This document shows, piece by piece, positions 8,704 through 17,356 of a stretch of 64,000 nucleotides of DNA. The position numbers and the translations under genes were made by a program. Numbering within the stretch: the stretch's first letter is position 1; the number at the start of each line of letters is the position of its first letter. Below the pieces are notes generated by a model that did not search any database, was not told the DNA's origin, and was given only the letters and a program-made list of their open reading frames with translations. Source of the stretch: CAZXWN01 sp964644695 [NCBI: uncultured bacterium]. GTDB taxonomy: Bacteria; UBP4; UBA4092. The stretch lies in assembly GCA_964644695.1 (NCBI GenBank), contig CAZXWN010000007.1, positions 48,548 to 112,547 on the forward strand. Direction: 5' to 3'.

Positions 8704-9492
8704 CTAGAGATGGTAGGGAGCGGACAGGATATGTTGATGGATCACTTCTAATTTGAGGATGGATTTGGATTGATGCAGCGCTTTCTGAGCTGTCGCCAGT
8801 GCGATCTCCGGGCGGTTGTTTTCATCACTCAGGTGGGCTAACAGTACCTGTTTGATACGAGTCTGATTCCAGAACAATTCCACCAGGGTCCGAGCGGCAT
8901 CCTCATTGGAAAGATGGCCTTTGTCGCTTCGGATCCGGGCCTTCAGATATTCGGGATAGGGCCCCACATCCAACATTCTCCGGTCGTGATTGGATTCCAA
9001 TACCAACAAATCTGTTTCATGGATTTCCCGGAGGACCGCAGGGGTCATCCGTCCGATATCCGTTAATACACAGGCGCGGGAATCCTGATGGATCACGGTC
9101 ACGCCGAAAGGGTCCCGGGTGTCATGCAGTTTGGCAAAGGTATTGATTTTCAGGTCTCCAATATCCAGCAAATCTCCCGTCCGAAACAGGTTATATTTCA
9201 TCTTGAAAGCGTATTTCAGGTAGGGATTCATCTCGTCCCAGGTGGCAGAGTTGGTGAAGACAGGTATTGAGTGACGGCCGGCCAGTACATCCAACCCTTT
9301 GTAGTGGTCGCTGTGGCCGTGGGTGATGATGATTCCATTGATATCCGATGGAGACAGCCCCAGGGTTTGGAGACATTGCGTGGTCTCTTTGCAGGATATC
9401 CCGGCATCCACCAAAACCGTTGTAGTTCCATTGGTGACCAGATAACAATTGCCTTTACTGCCGCTGGATAGAGAATAAAATGTGAGTGACAT
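8704..9492 (-). CDS. MBL-fold metallo-hydrolase, YycJ/WalJ-like
   Basis: 262 aa. Starts with the compact YycJ-type N-terminus (LTFYSLSSGSKGNCYLV) and has the metal-binding THGHSDH motif at 57-63 plus D29 in LVDAG; a later LLVLESNHD and the C-terminal KGHLSNEDAA complete the two-metal site of this subgroup. WalJ-like proteins are putative exonucleases or cell-wall-linked hydrolases; substrate here is unknown. The gene lies downstream of a terminator (9543-9575), so it has its own promoter or is expressed with the zincin that follows. Confidence 0.88.
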   Translation of the reverse strand: MSLTFYSLSSGSKGNCYLVTNGTTTVLVDAGISCKETTQCLQTLGLSPSDINGIIITHGHSDHYKGLDVLAGRHSIPVFTNSATWDEMNPYLKYAFKMKYNLFRTGDLLDIGDLKINTFAKLHDTRDPFGVTVIHQDSRACVLTDIGRMTPAVLREIHETDLLVLESNHDRRMLDVGPYPEYLKARIRSDKGHLSNEDAARTLVELFWNQTRIKQVLLAHLSDENNRPEIALATAQKALHQSKSILKLEVIHQHILSAPYHL

Positions 9493-9542
9493 GACAAATT
9501 ATTATCGCACCTTTTCCGATTGGATTTCAGCCGAAAAAACAA

Positions 9543-9575
9543 AACCGCCCCGACATCCGGAAGACATCGGGGCGG
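9543..9575 (-). terminator. Rho-independent terminator of the TPR lipoprotein operon
   Basis: 10-bp stem ACCGCCCCGA/TCGGGGCGGT with a 13-nt loop, followed on the minus strand by TTTTGTTTTTTC. It lies 20 nt after the TPR gene stop and before the MBL gene. Confidence 0.9.
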
Positions 9576-9595
9576 TGAGATGAAACAGTATTGGT

Positions 9596-10690
9596 TTATT
9601 TCTTGACGGGAGCAGGTTGACCTTTTGCAGGAGCTGTAGTGCTAACAGACTGAGGAGCAGCAATCATCTTCTTATATTGCGGGGAAGATAAGTAGGCGAC
9701 CCGTTGTTTGATTTCATTCATAACTTTGGGATTCTTGTTCCGCTTCGCAACCATACCTAATAATTCGGAGGCTTTTGCAGGGTCTTTCAAGTTAAAGGCA
9801 TAGATTTCTGACATTTTGATGAGGGTACCATCCGCCTTGGCTTGAGCAATCAGGGTCTCTCTGGAACCCGCTGTTGTATCTTTGGAGGGTGCAGGGTATG
9901 CAGTGTAGGCTGAATAAGCAACTAAACCTTTTTTGTAATAAGATTTCGCTTTGTCAGTCTGTTTCAGGGCATCATAACTACCACCAATCAGAATATCTGA
10001 ATACAGATAATAATCTTCAGCCATCTGATTATTCGGGAATTTGCTCTTAAGGGATTTCAGAGTCGCTTCGGTCTTGGAAATGGCAGTCGCCATGGCATAA
10101 GATTCAGCCAATGCAACATAACCCGAAATCAATAGAGCTTCCTTTTGATTTTTCGGCATTTGAGGAATGATACTGATGGTGTTGAGATAATCCTTATAGG
10201 CGGCTTCGGCTTTGGCAAACTCCCCAGTCACACTGTAAGAACGGGCGATGCTGTTTTTGGCTTCCAACATGGCATTACCATTGTTTGAATCAACCGCCAG
10301 CGTCTGCCATATTTCGCGAGCCTTCGTCCAATCTTTCTTTGCACCGTAACAATTCGCAATGGACAGTTGAGCTCCGGCTTTTAAATCCTTATTATTGGGG
10401 TAATTGTCTATTGCTTTCTGGAATTCCTTGATAGACCGGTCAAACTGGCCCATGCGGGCATATGAATCCGCAATATTCATCTGAGCAAATGCAGACCGTT
10501 CATCCTTGGGATATCTTTCAATAAACTCTTCCAGTTTAGCCACTGCACCGGCGATATCGCCAGTCTTATTGGCTTCCTGAACCTCGGCGATGAGTTTCTC
10601 CGGGGTTTTACGGGCACAGCCTGTCAATACCATCATGGACAGAGCACCGCAAATCACACTCATTTTCAGCAGGGTACGAATGTTAAACAT
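9596..10690 (-). CDS. TPR-repeat lipoprotein (BamD/YbgF-like scaffold)
   Basis: 364 aa from the ATG at 10690. Lipoprotein signal peptide with lipobox LTGC (cysteine 25), then tetratricopeptide-type helices from about residue 32 (AVAKLEEFIERYPKDERSAFAQMNIADSY and similar units) to about 330, ending in a Pro/Ala-rich tail. Probably an outer-membrane-anchored protein-protein scaffold. Start choice: GAGAGTGAAGAG precedes the ATG at 10690, which overlaps the end of the upstream radical SAM gene by 8 nt; an upstream ATG at 10741 lies deep in that gene and would spoil the signal peptide. Last gene of a three-gene minus-strand operon. Confidence 0.85.
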   Translation of the reverse strand: MFNIRTLLKMSVICGALSMMVLTGCARKTPEKLIAEVQEANKTGDIAGAVAKLEEFIERYPKDERSAFAQMNIADSYARMGQFDRSIKEFQKAIDNYPNNKDLKAGAQLSIANCYGAKKDWTKAREIWQTLAVDSNNGNAMLEAKNSIARSYSVTGEFAKAEAAYKDYLNTISIIPQMPKNQKEALLISGYVALAESYAMATAISKTEATLKSLKSKFPNNQMAEDYYLYSDILIGGSYDALKQTDKAKSYYKKGLVAYSAYTAYPAPSKDTTAGSRETLIAQAKADGTLIKMSEIYAFNLKDPAKASELLGMVAKRNKNPKVMNEIKQRVAYLSSPQYKKMIAAPQSVSTTAPAKGQPAPVKK

Positions 10691-12131
10691 ACTCTTCACT
10701 CTCTTCGTCTTTAGAATTTGACCGGCGGAAAGTCGAGGCAATCAGCCCCGCTCCCTCTCGGATTAGGGTACTAAATTCATATAATGTCTTCACGCCTTTC
10801 AGCCGAAGCCACATATACCCTGGGCTTAAATGATACGACCGAATGGCATGATTGCGCAACTTCCAAAGTTTTTCTGGACTTAATTGGTCCGTTTTAATAA
10901 CGGGGAAGGCTTCTGAATTATCCAATACATCGACATCGGCTGAAGTGTATCCCTTTTCAATGGCTTCTTTTCGGAAAGGGGTACCCATCTTCGGAGCGGC
11001 AATATTGAATGAGGCAAAATCAGGCAGTAATTCTTTGGCAAAATCAATGGTCATTTGGGCCGTTTCCTCAGTTTCGCCGGGCAGCCCAATAATAAAGTGC
11101 GCCAGGGTCCGTATTCCTTTTTTACGGCACAGCTTAAAGATATGGCGGACCTGGTCGGGCTTTACGCCCTTCTGGTAATGCTTCAATATCTCGTCTGAGG
11201 CAGACTCAACTCCGAACTGGATAGTATGGCAACCGGCTTTGGCCATCAGGTCCAAGGTATCTTCATCCATCACATCTACTCTGGACAGACAGACCCAACT
11301 TAACTTCATATTCTTGGAAATAAGCTGTAACAGGAACTCACGGGTCTGTTTCTTGTTCACGGCAAAGGTAAAATCTTTGATCCAGAATTCCTTGATTTTA
11401 AACTTACGGTGAAGATACTCTATTTCTGCAACAGCATTCTCAGGCTTCCGCAATTTTAACGGGACAATACTGGAAACACAGAAAGAACATTTGAAAGGAC
11501 AGCCAAAATTAGTCAATGTACTGGCAAAAGGCATATATCGGCCATGGGGAATCCGATATTGTTTCCAGGGAAAGAGTTCCAGTTTGGGTAAAGGAAGTTC
11601 AAACTCTTTGTCTTCGGTATATCGCCGGCCTTCCAAAACTTCTCCGTTGTACCGGTAAGTAATATAGTCCGTCTTCTCACCCTTTAAATCACCACGAAGG
11701 AACCGTAACAGAACATCCGACGTAAAATCCAATAGGGCTGCTGTTAGAAATTCATGCTTTGTCAATATTTCAGTGGACCGGGACAGGAAGATATCCCCTG
11801 TGGCCATCACAAGTTTGATGTCAGGCTTTTCTTTAAGTACCTGTTTTACAAAATCGAAGTCCTGAACCCAGGACACTCCACCCGTCAAGAAGAAAACAGC
11901 GTCTATCTCCATTGGCTTGATTTGTTTCAAAGCCTCTTCGGGAGACAACCTCAGAACATTGGCATCTAAAACGGTAATATCGTGTTCCTGAGCCAGAAAA
12001 CCACTTTGGACGACTAAATCATAAGGATGCCAATAATAGCGGGCCTTACTGGCATGACTGCAATAGTAATCGCGGAGATACAGCTGATCTCCCGGGGGAT
12101 TTAATAATAATATCGAACGACGCGGTGACAT
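10683..12131 (-). CDS. B12-binding-type radical SAM protein
   Basis: 482 aa. N-terminal Rossmann-like domain of the B12-binding class (ILLLNPPGD at 7-15, then about 40-140), without an obvious DxHxxG cobalamin-ligand motif, followed by a radical SAM barrel with the [4Fe-4S] motif C211-x3-C215-x2-C218 (GCPFKCSFC). GVESASDEIL and HFIIGLPGETEETA are typical later barrel motifs. Substrate unknown; relatives methylate or rearrange lipids and cofactors. It starts 6 nt after the stop of a paralogue (12138-13547), so the two form an operon with the TPR lipoprotein. Confidence 0.9.
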   Translation of the reverse strand: MSPRRSILLLNPPGDQLYLRDYYCSHASKARYYWHPYDLVVQSGFLAQEHDITVLDANVLRLSPEEALKQIKPMEIDAVFFLTGGVSWVQDFDFVKQVLKEKPDIKLVMATGDIFLSRSTEILTKHEFLTAALLDFTSDVLLRFLRGDLKGEKTDYITYRYNGEVLEGRRYTEDKEFELPLPKLELFPWKQYRIPHGRYMPFASTLTNFGCPFKCSFCVSSIVPLKLRKPENAVAEIEYLHRKFKIKEFWIKDFTFAVNKKQTREFLLQLISKNMKLSWVCLSRVDVMDEDTLDLMAKAGCHTIQFGVESASDEILKHYQKGVKPDQVRHIFKLCRKKGIRTLAHFIIGLPGETEETAQMTIDFAKELLPDFASFNIAAPKMGTPFRKEAIEKGYTSADVDVLDNSEAFPVIKTDQLSPEKLWKLRNHAIRSYHLSPGYMWLRLKGVKTLYEFSTLIREGAGLIASTFRRSNSKDEESEEYV

Positions 12132-12137
12132 AGGGGG

Positions 12138-13547
12138 TTATTTTGCCAGCTGAATCAGCTGCTCCAAGCCATATCGAATATAGTTTGCTACTTCACGGGC
12201 TGACCGGACTTTCCCCAGAGTTCTTAAGACATAACTGGGCCGCAACAGAAACCGCCGTACAGCTTTTTTCCGGAGCTGCTGAAGCTGGTCCACCGTTAAG
12301 GCGAGGGAAGGAACCACCGGTGAGTCATAGGCTTCGTCAGGGAACTGCCCTTCTTCCAATAAACCTAATTTGACGACTTCCTTATAATAATCTGTGCCGG
12401 GGAAAGGATACAAATAGAAAAACTCTACGAAGTCAGGGTCCAGTTCCAAACCAAAATCTACCGTCTGCTTAAAAGTCTCCTCAGTTTCCCAGGGAGCACC
12501 AATTAAAAGGTAAATACTGGTCCGGATACCCACTTTCTTACATAATTTGATAGCATCACGGGCCTGTTGGAGAGTGGCACCTTTTCTGAGTTTCTTCAAC
12601 ATTTCATCCGAACCGGCTTCAACTCCAAAGGCAATCAACCAGCATCCTGCCGCTTTCATGGCACGGAGCCGGTCCTCATCAATCGTGTCCACTCTGCTAT
12701 TACAGGTCCACTGGACACCCAATCCAGATTGTTCAATCTGCCGACAGAGTTCCAATGTCCATTTTTTATCAAAGGTAAAGGTATCTGACCGGAACAGAAA
12801 ATTCCGGATACCGTACTTTTCCACACATTCTCTGATTTCCCCCAGGATATTCTCGGGAGACCGAGCGCGTATCTTGAGTCCTGCCACCTGTGTTGATAAA
12901 CAGTAGATACACTGGTAGGGACATCCCCGATTGGTCATGATATTGGTCTGCGGTTCACCGGTATCGGGGCGGTAATAGAGGCGATTATCAACGAGGTGGC
13001 GAGCTGGATATGGGATTGAGTCTAAATCCTGGATATATCCCCGGTCTGGATTGCGAGTAATGACATCGCCATCACGCCAGGTAATACCAGGGATAACCCG
13101 CCAATCATCCGCCTGTGCCATATCTCGGCCAGTCAATTCATATTCACCCCGGAAACAAAGGTCTAATTGAGGGTATTGCCGGAGAGTTTCTTCATCCCGA
13201 GTATTGAAATGGGCTCCCTTAGCAGCCACCAGGATACCCGGTTTGACCCTCTTAGCTATCGCCCCAGCTTCCATGTCCTGGGACAAAGAAGGGGTTGTTA
13301 CACTCAACACCACCATATCTGGATCAAATGAACGCAAATCGTCCTCATAGGCCGACCATTCAAGGTCCAGAACTGGATAATCCCGGATTAAACAAGTAAC
13401 ACCCACCATTTCCATCCCTGCCGCCAGATACATCAAATCGATGGGCGGACGAGGTGAAACAGTTTTGAGTTTATCTATTGGTGTCTGACACCGGTCCTCA
13501 CGAATAAACTTTCCCGTGGGAGGGATGCAAAATAATACTTTTTTCAT
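12138..13547 (-). CDS. B12-binding-type radical SAM protein (paralogue)
   Basis: 469 aa, same architecture as its downstream neighbour: N-terminal B12-binding-like region (VLFCIPPTGKF, PIDLMYLAAGMEMVG) to about 140, then the radical SAM motif C209-x3-C213-x2-C216 (GCPYQCIYC), GVEAGSDEML and YLLIGAPWETEETF. The C-terminal 80 residues (LRKKAVRRFLLRPSYVLRTL) resemble the neighbour's tail, supporting a duplication. First gene of the minus-strand operon, divergent from the diguanylate cyclase gene; the 200-nt gap holds both promoters. Confidence 0.9.
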   Translation of the reverse strand: MKKVLFCIPPTGKFIREDRCQTPIDKLKTVSPRPPIDLMYLAAGMEMVGVTCLIRDYPVLDLEWSAYEDDLRSFDPDMVVLSVTTPSLSQDMEAGAIAKRVKPGILVAAKGAHFNTRDEETLRQYPQLDLCFRGEYELTGRDMAQADDWRVIPGITWRDGDVITRNPDRGYIQDLDSIPYPARHLVDNRLYYRPDTGEPQTNIMTNRGCPYQCIYCLSTQVAGLKIRARSPENILGEIRECVEKYGIRNFLFRSDTFTFDKKWTLELCRQIEQSGLGVQWTCNSRVDTIDEDRLRAMKAAGCWLIAFGVEAGSDEMLKKLRKGATLQQARDAIKLCKKVGIRTSIYLLIGAPWETEETFKQTVDFGLELDPDFVEFFYLYPFPGTDYYKEVVKLGLLEEGQFPDEAYDSPVVPSLALTVDQLQQLRKKAVRRFLLRPSYVLRTLGKVRSAREVANYIRYGLEQLIQLAK

Positions 13548-13749
13548 GGTATTCCAATTATTCTAAAGTCTAACCCACCTTGAGACCTGTTTCAATCTTA
13601 CTAAAACGAAGTCCGCATAATGTCAAAATAAATCTGGTAGAACTAAATTGTATATACTATATTTATCGTATGTATTATATTAAGGGATAGTACCATAGCA
13701 TGTTTTTTACTTCACTTTCAGCCAGGGAACCCCACATTAGGTTAAACAG

Positions 13750-16260
13750 ATGAAGAGACCCAGAGAGATAGCCTATCAAATACAACAAAAGTCCACCTTG
13801 GACCTGTTTATTTTGAGTCTGTCGGGGATGTCTCTGTTTTTTCTGTACTGGATGGGAGCCTTTGACGCGGTCATCATCTGGCTTGTCTCTCTCACAAACT
13901 TCTCAGAAACAACCATCCAAGTCCTTTGCGTTAGCATGGCTCTGTTGTTGGCTTCTATTTATTTCGGAGTCCGACGATACAGAGACATTGTGGGATATTT
14001 AAACCAAATTGAGGAATTCCAAGATACCTACTTTGAGCAGCAGGAAAAGCGCGCCGCCCTTCAGGAAGTATTAGCCATCGCCACTTATACCGTCAGATTC
14101 ATACAAGCACGGCTGTCCTCACCCGATGAGGGTATGGAATTGTTCCTGGGAACTAAAGCAGATACAAATCAGGCGATGACCATTTCATGGGATGGTCCTG
14201 GAATATCTAAAATCATTGGATTTACACTTAAATCGTCTCCAGATAATAAAATTGACTGGTGGGTAAGTCGAATCCATCCGGAGGACAAAGCAAAAAGCGA
14301 AAAAATCATCCGTCAATGGAAAATCCGGAAAAAACTATCCTTTGAATACCGGATCCGAAATGTAAACGGGGAATGGCGGTGGATTTCCGAACAAATCGTG
14401 GTTGGCAAAAACACTTCTGGGAACCTCGACTTTCTCACAGGGATCCTCATGGATATTACCGATCGGAAAACAATGGAAGATAAACTATTGACCTCGGAAA
14501 GACAAGTTCTGGAAGCTCAAAGAATAGCAGAACTTGGATATTGGGATTTTGACCCTCAAACACGAATGTTTAATTTTTCGGAAGGGGTCTATCGAATATT
14601 AGGAATGGAAAATGCAAGCCAAAATTTGAACAAAGAACAAGTCTTAAGTATTCTTTATCCAGAAGATGTATCAGTATCCCAGGGTTATCTGGACCCAGAA
14701 TCCGATACACCCCCTAACTTCGATTTATATCTTAAAATCAAAACCTATTTAAGTGAAACACGATTTATTCACATCAAAGGGGAATGGACATTAAAAGAGG
14801 GGAAGAAAGTAGAGTGCCATGGGACTGTCCAGGATATTACAGAGTACTGGAAAGCAAACCAGAAGACTGAAACTTATACCCAGTTAAGCCAAGAATTAAA
14901 TAGTGTCACCACTGTCAATGAGGCAGGAAAGGTTATCGCCGCCGCAACCCGAAGACTTATCCCGTTTGATGCCGGATTAATGATTTATCTGGAAACGGGC
15001 ACCCAGAAACCCCACTTGTTCTTTTATGAAGATCCCCTTAGCGACACAGAAGTAGACACTACAAATCCTACTGATTGCCGAATGTGGAAATACATTGAGA
15101 GTACCTTACAGGAAGGGGATTCACTGCATATTAAAAGAACAGAGGCAGACAACGACCCCTTGCTTATACCCTCATGGATAGGGGTTCCCGTCAAAAACGG
15201 CGAGCAAACAGTTGGAGCCATGGTCTTCCTCAGACATGAAGCTCCACTCTTTGACCATTCGGATATCGAAACTTTACGAGGTATCGCAAGTTACTGTGCC
15301 GGCGCTCTGGACCGGATATCTATTGCAACCAACTTAAAAAAATATGTCGAAATCCAAGAAAATCTGGTTCAAAACCTGATTGACGGGATTTTGATATTTA
15401 AACCAGAAGGGTCGTTGATTTTCCATAATTCACCCGCCTTGGAAATCCTCAAAATCCATACGAAAGACTTGTACAAATTAACTCTGAAAGATTTAATTGA
15501 CCCTCAGGACTGGGAACGGATCCAAAAACAGCTGGAAGAGACCGCCACCGAAGATTTTTGGAAAACCCGAATGGAAACACGGTTTATCAGGGTTGACCAA
15601 CCACCGATTGATGTTGAGATCAGTATGGCTCAGCTGGAATACCACGACAAACAGCAAATCATGGTTATTTTCCGTGATATTACCCAGCAAAAGCAAAAAG
15701 AAAAACTGGTTTATGATATGGCTATCCGGGATAGCCTGACTCAGTTATACAATCACCATGAGTTCTATCGGAGACTTTCAGATGAAATTGAAAGGTCTCG
15801 CCGCTATAACCAGACATGCGCAGTTATTATGGCAGATGTCGATTTCTTCAAGCGCGTTAATGACACCTATGGTCATCCTGTTGGAGATAAGATGCTGCGA
15901 CATATTGCGCAACTGTTGCAGGATAGCTTACGGCAGGTTGATTTGGTTGCACGGTATGGGGGTGAAGAATTTGCCATTGTTCTCCCTCAGCAGGGAAGTA
16001 AAGATGCCCTGATGTTAGCGGAACGGTTAAGAAAGAAAGTCGAATCAACTCCTCTGAAAGTAGAAGACCAAGTCATACCGGTTACCATCAGCCTTGGAGT
16101 CTCTTTATATCCGTTTAATGCGATAACCACCGAAGAATTAGTCCAGGTGGCAGACCAAAATCTTTACCTGGCTAAACATTCCGGCCGAAATTGTGTCCGC
16201 CCCATCCATGTTTCTGAAACAAAACCCTTTAACTCAGATATTAATACCGAAATCCTCTAA
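13750..16260 (+). CDS. Membrane-bound diguanylate cyclase with PAS, GAF and GGDEF domains
   Basis: Makes c-di-GMP from two GTP. 836 aa: two N-terminal transmembrane segments (about 17-40 and 52-75), PAS/PAC domains (about 120-240 and 250-375, each ending in a DITDR/DITEYW-type motif), a GAF domain (about 385-525), a third PAS (about 540-655) and a GGDEF domain from about 665. The active site GGEEF is at 737-741 and is preceded by the product-inhibition I-site RQVD (728-731). DSLTQLYNH and DVDFFKRVNDTYGH are intact, so the enzyme should be active and feedback-inhibited. Monocistronic, divergent from the radical SAM operon. Confidence 0.95.
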   Translation: MKRPREIAYQIQQKSTLDLFILSLSGMSLFFLYWMGAFDAVIIWLVSLTNFSETTIQVLCVSMALLLASIYFGVRRYRDIVGYLNQIEEFQDTYFEQQEKRAALQEVLAIATYTVRFIQARLSSPDEGMELFLGTKADTNQAMTISWDGPGISKIIGFTLKSSPDNKIDWWVSRIHPEDKAKSEKIIRQWKIRKKLSFEYRIRNVNGEWRWISEQIVVGKNTSGNLDFLTGILMDITDRKTMEDKLLTSERQVLEAQRIAELGYWDFDPQTRMFNFSEGVYRILGMENASQNLNKEQVLSILYPEDVSVSQGYLDPESDTPPNFDLYLKIKTYLSETRFIHIKGEWTLKEGKKVECHGTVQDITEYWKANQKTETYTQLSQELNSVTTVNEAGKVIAAATRRLIPFDAGLMIYLETGTQKPHLFFYEDPLSDTEVDTTNPTDCRMWKYIESTLQEGDSLHIKRTEADNDPLLIPSWIGVPVKNGEQTVGAMVFLRHEAPLFDHSDIETLRGIASYCAGALDRISIATNLKKYVEIQENLVQNLIDGILIFKPEGSLIFHNSPALEILKIHTKDLYKLTLKDLIDPQDWERIQKQLEETATEDFWKTRMETRFIRVDQPPIDVEISMAQLEYHDKQQIMVIFRDITQQKQKEKLVYDMAIRDSLTQLYNHHEFYRRLSDEIERSRRYNQTCAVIMADVDFFKRVNDTYGHPVGDKMLRHIAQLLQDSLRQVDLVARYGGEEFAIVLPQQGSKDALMLAERLRKKVESTPLKVEDQVIPVTISLGVSLYPFNAITTEELVQVADQNLYLAKHSGRNCVRPIHVSETKPFNSDINTEIL

Positions 16261-16319
16261 ACCCCTTTAGTATCAATATTCTATCTAAAACATTCACGTT
16301 CACCTCCCATTCGAACCAT

Positions 16320-16350
16320 CCACGGACCTGCTCGGAGCTGCTCCGTGGAT
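16320..16350. repeat. Dispersed 27-bp palindromic repeat, copy 1
   Basis: CACGGACCTGCTC…GCTGCTCCGTG (16321-16347), an imperfect palindrome followed by GATAATTCAGT. Related copies are at 28805-28831 and 42153-42179. Here it lies between the cyclase and DUF1844 genes. Confidence 0.7.
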
Positions 16351-16520
16351 AATTCAGTATATCCAGGGAGATTTTTGCCAGGTATTATGTAAGGACCTTC
16401 ATTCAAAGACCGGAAGCAGAGTACAATAATGAAGAACATGTGTGGAATGGCTCCCAAAATAATTTACCTTCTGTTTTGAGAACCATTCCAGATAATTATC
16501 AACCTGAAAGGAATATGATT

Positions 16521-16868
16521 ATGGCTGAAACACCTGAAATGGACCCGAAAGACTTTGTAGATGAGAATGGGAAACCCATCGAAATCCCTTCCAGTTTTAC
16601 ACACCTTTTATTTGAATTATCATTAAGCTGCCGAATGGCTTTGGGTTATACCGATCCCCAGAACATGATGGCCCAGTTCTCCGACAAAATCAATTTAGCA
16701 ATGGCCAAGCATTACATTGATTATTTACAGATGCTGACCGAAAAGACCAAAGGAAATCTGGACGAAGAAGAAAACAAGTTCCTGACCAGTATGGTGACTG
16801 AATTCCATTTGGAATTCGTCAAAGCGACCAATCTTGTTGAACAAAACAAAAGAGTTACCAAGGGATGA
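16521..16868 (+). CDS. DUF1844 family protein
   Basis: Small cytoplasmic protein of unknown function, 115 aa from the ATG at 16521. The family core is clear: SFTHLLFELSLSCRMALGYTDP, then AKHYIDYLQMLTEKTKGNLDEEE. DUF1844 proteins are helical and mostly about 90-120 aa. Start choice: AAAGGA at 16506-16511 fits the ATG at 16521 better than the ATG at 16515 or a start near 16440. Its stop overlaps the dtd start (ATGA), so the two are cotranslated. Confidence 0.85.
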   Translation: MAETPEMDPKDFVDENGKPIEIPSSFTHLLFELSLSCRMALGYTDPQNMMAQFSDKINLAMAKHYIDYLQMLTEKTKGNLDEEENKFLTSMVTEFHLEFVKATNLVEQNKRVTKG

Positions 16869-17317
16869 TTGCCGTTATCCAAAGGGTAGCCTCGGCCTCT
16901 GTCACCGTAGAAGGAGAGAAAATCTCCGATATTGGACAGGGAATCATGGCTTTGGTCGGCGTCACCGGTGAAGATACGGAAGAGGATGCCAGCTATCTGG
17001 CATCCCGACTCCCAGTGTTACGGATATTTGCAGATAAACAAGACCGGATGAACTTGTCCCTGCTGGATATTAAGGGAGAATTACTTCTGGTTTCTCAATT
17101 TACATTATGTGGTGATATTTATCAGGGACGGAGGCCGAGTTTTACCCAGGCTGCACCACCTGATAAAGCCATTCCGTTATTAGCCCTGTTAAAAAAGGAA
17201 CTGGAATCACAGGGAGTTCCTGTGCAGGAAGGACAGTTCGGTGCCATGATGGATGTTGCCCTCGTCAATGATGGGCCGGTGACATTTGTTGTGGACTCCA
17301 AACAACGCAAAAAATAG
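16865..17317 (+). CDS. dtd: D-aminoacyl-tRNA deacylase
   Basis: Hydrolyses D-amino acids from mischarged tRNAs, a cytoplasmic proofreading enzyme. 150 aa, the normal family length. Both signature motifs are present: SQFTLCGD (active-site serine loop) and NDGPVT near the C-terminus, the NxGPVT cross-subunit motif; the N-terminus MIAVIQRVASASVTV is canonical. The start overlaps the DUF1844 stop, indicating coupled translation. Confidence 0.96.
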   Translation: MIAVIQRVASASVTVEGEKISDIGQGIMALVGVTGEDTEEDASYLASRLPVLRIFADKQDRMNLSLLDIKGELLLVSQFTLCGDIYQGRRPSFTQAAPPDKAIPLLALLKKELESQGVPVQEGQFGAMMDVALVNDGPVTFVVDSKQRKK

Positions 17318-17356
17318 GTTCCGGTCTCCCATCGGAACGGGGGAAAGGTGTTCAGA

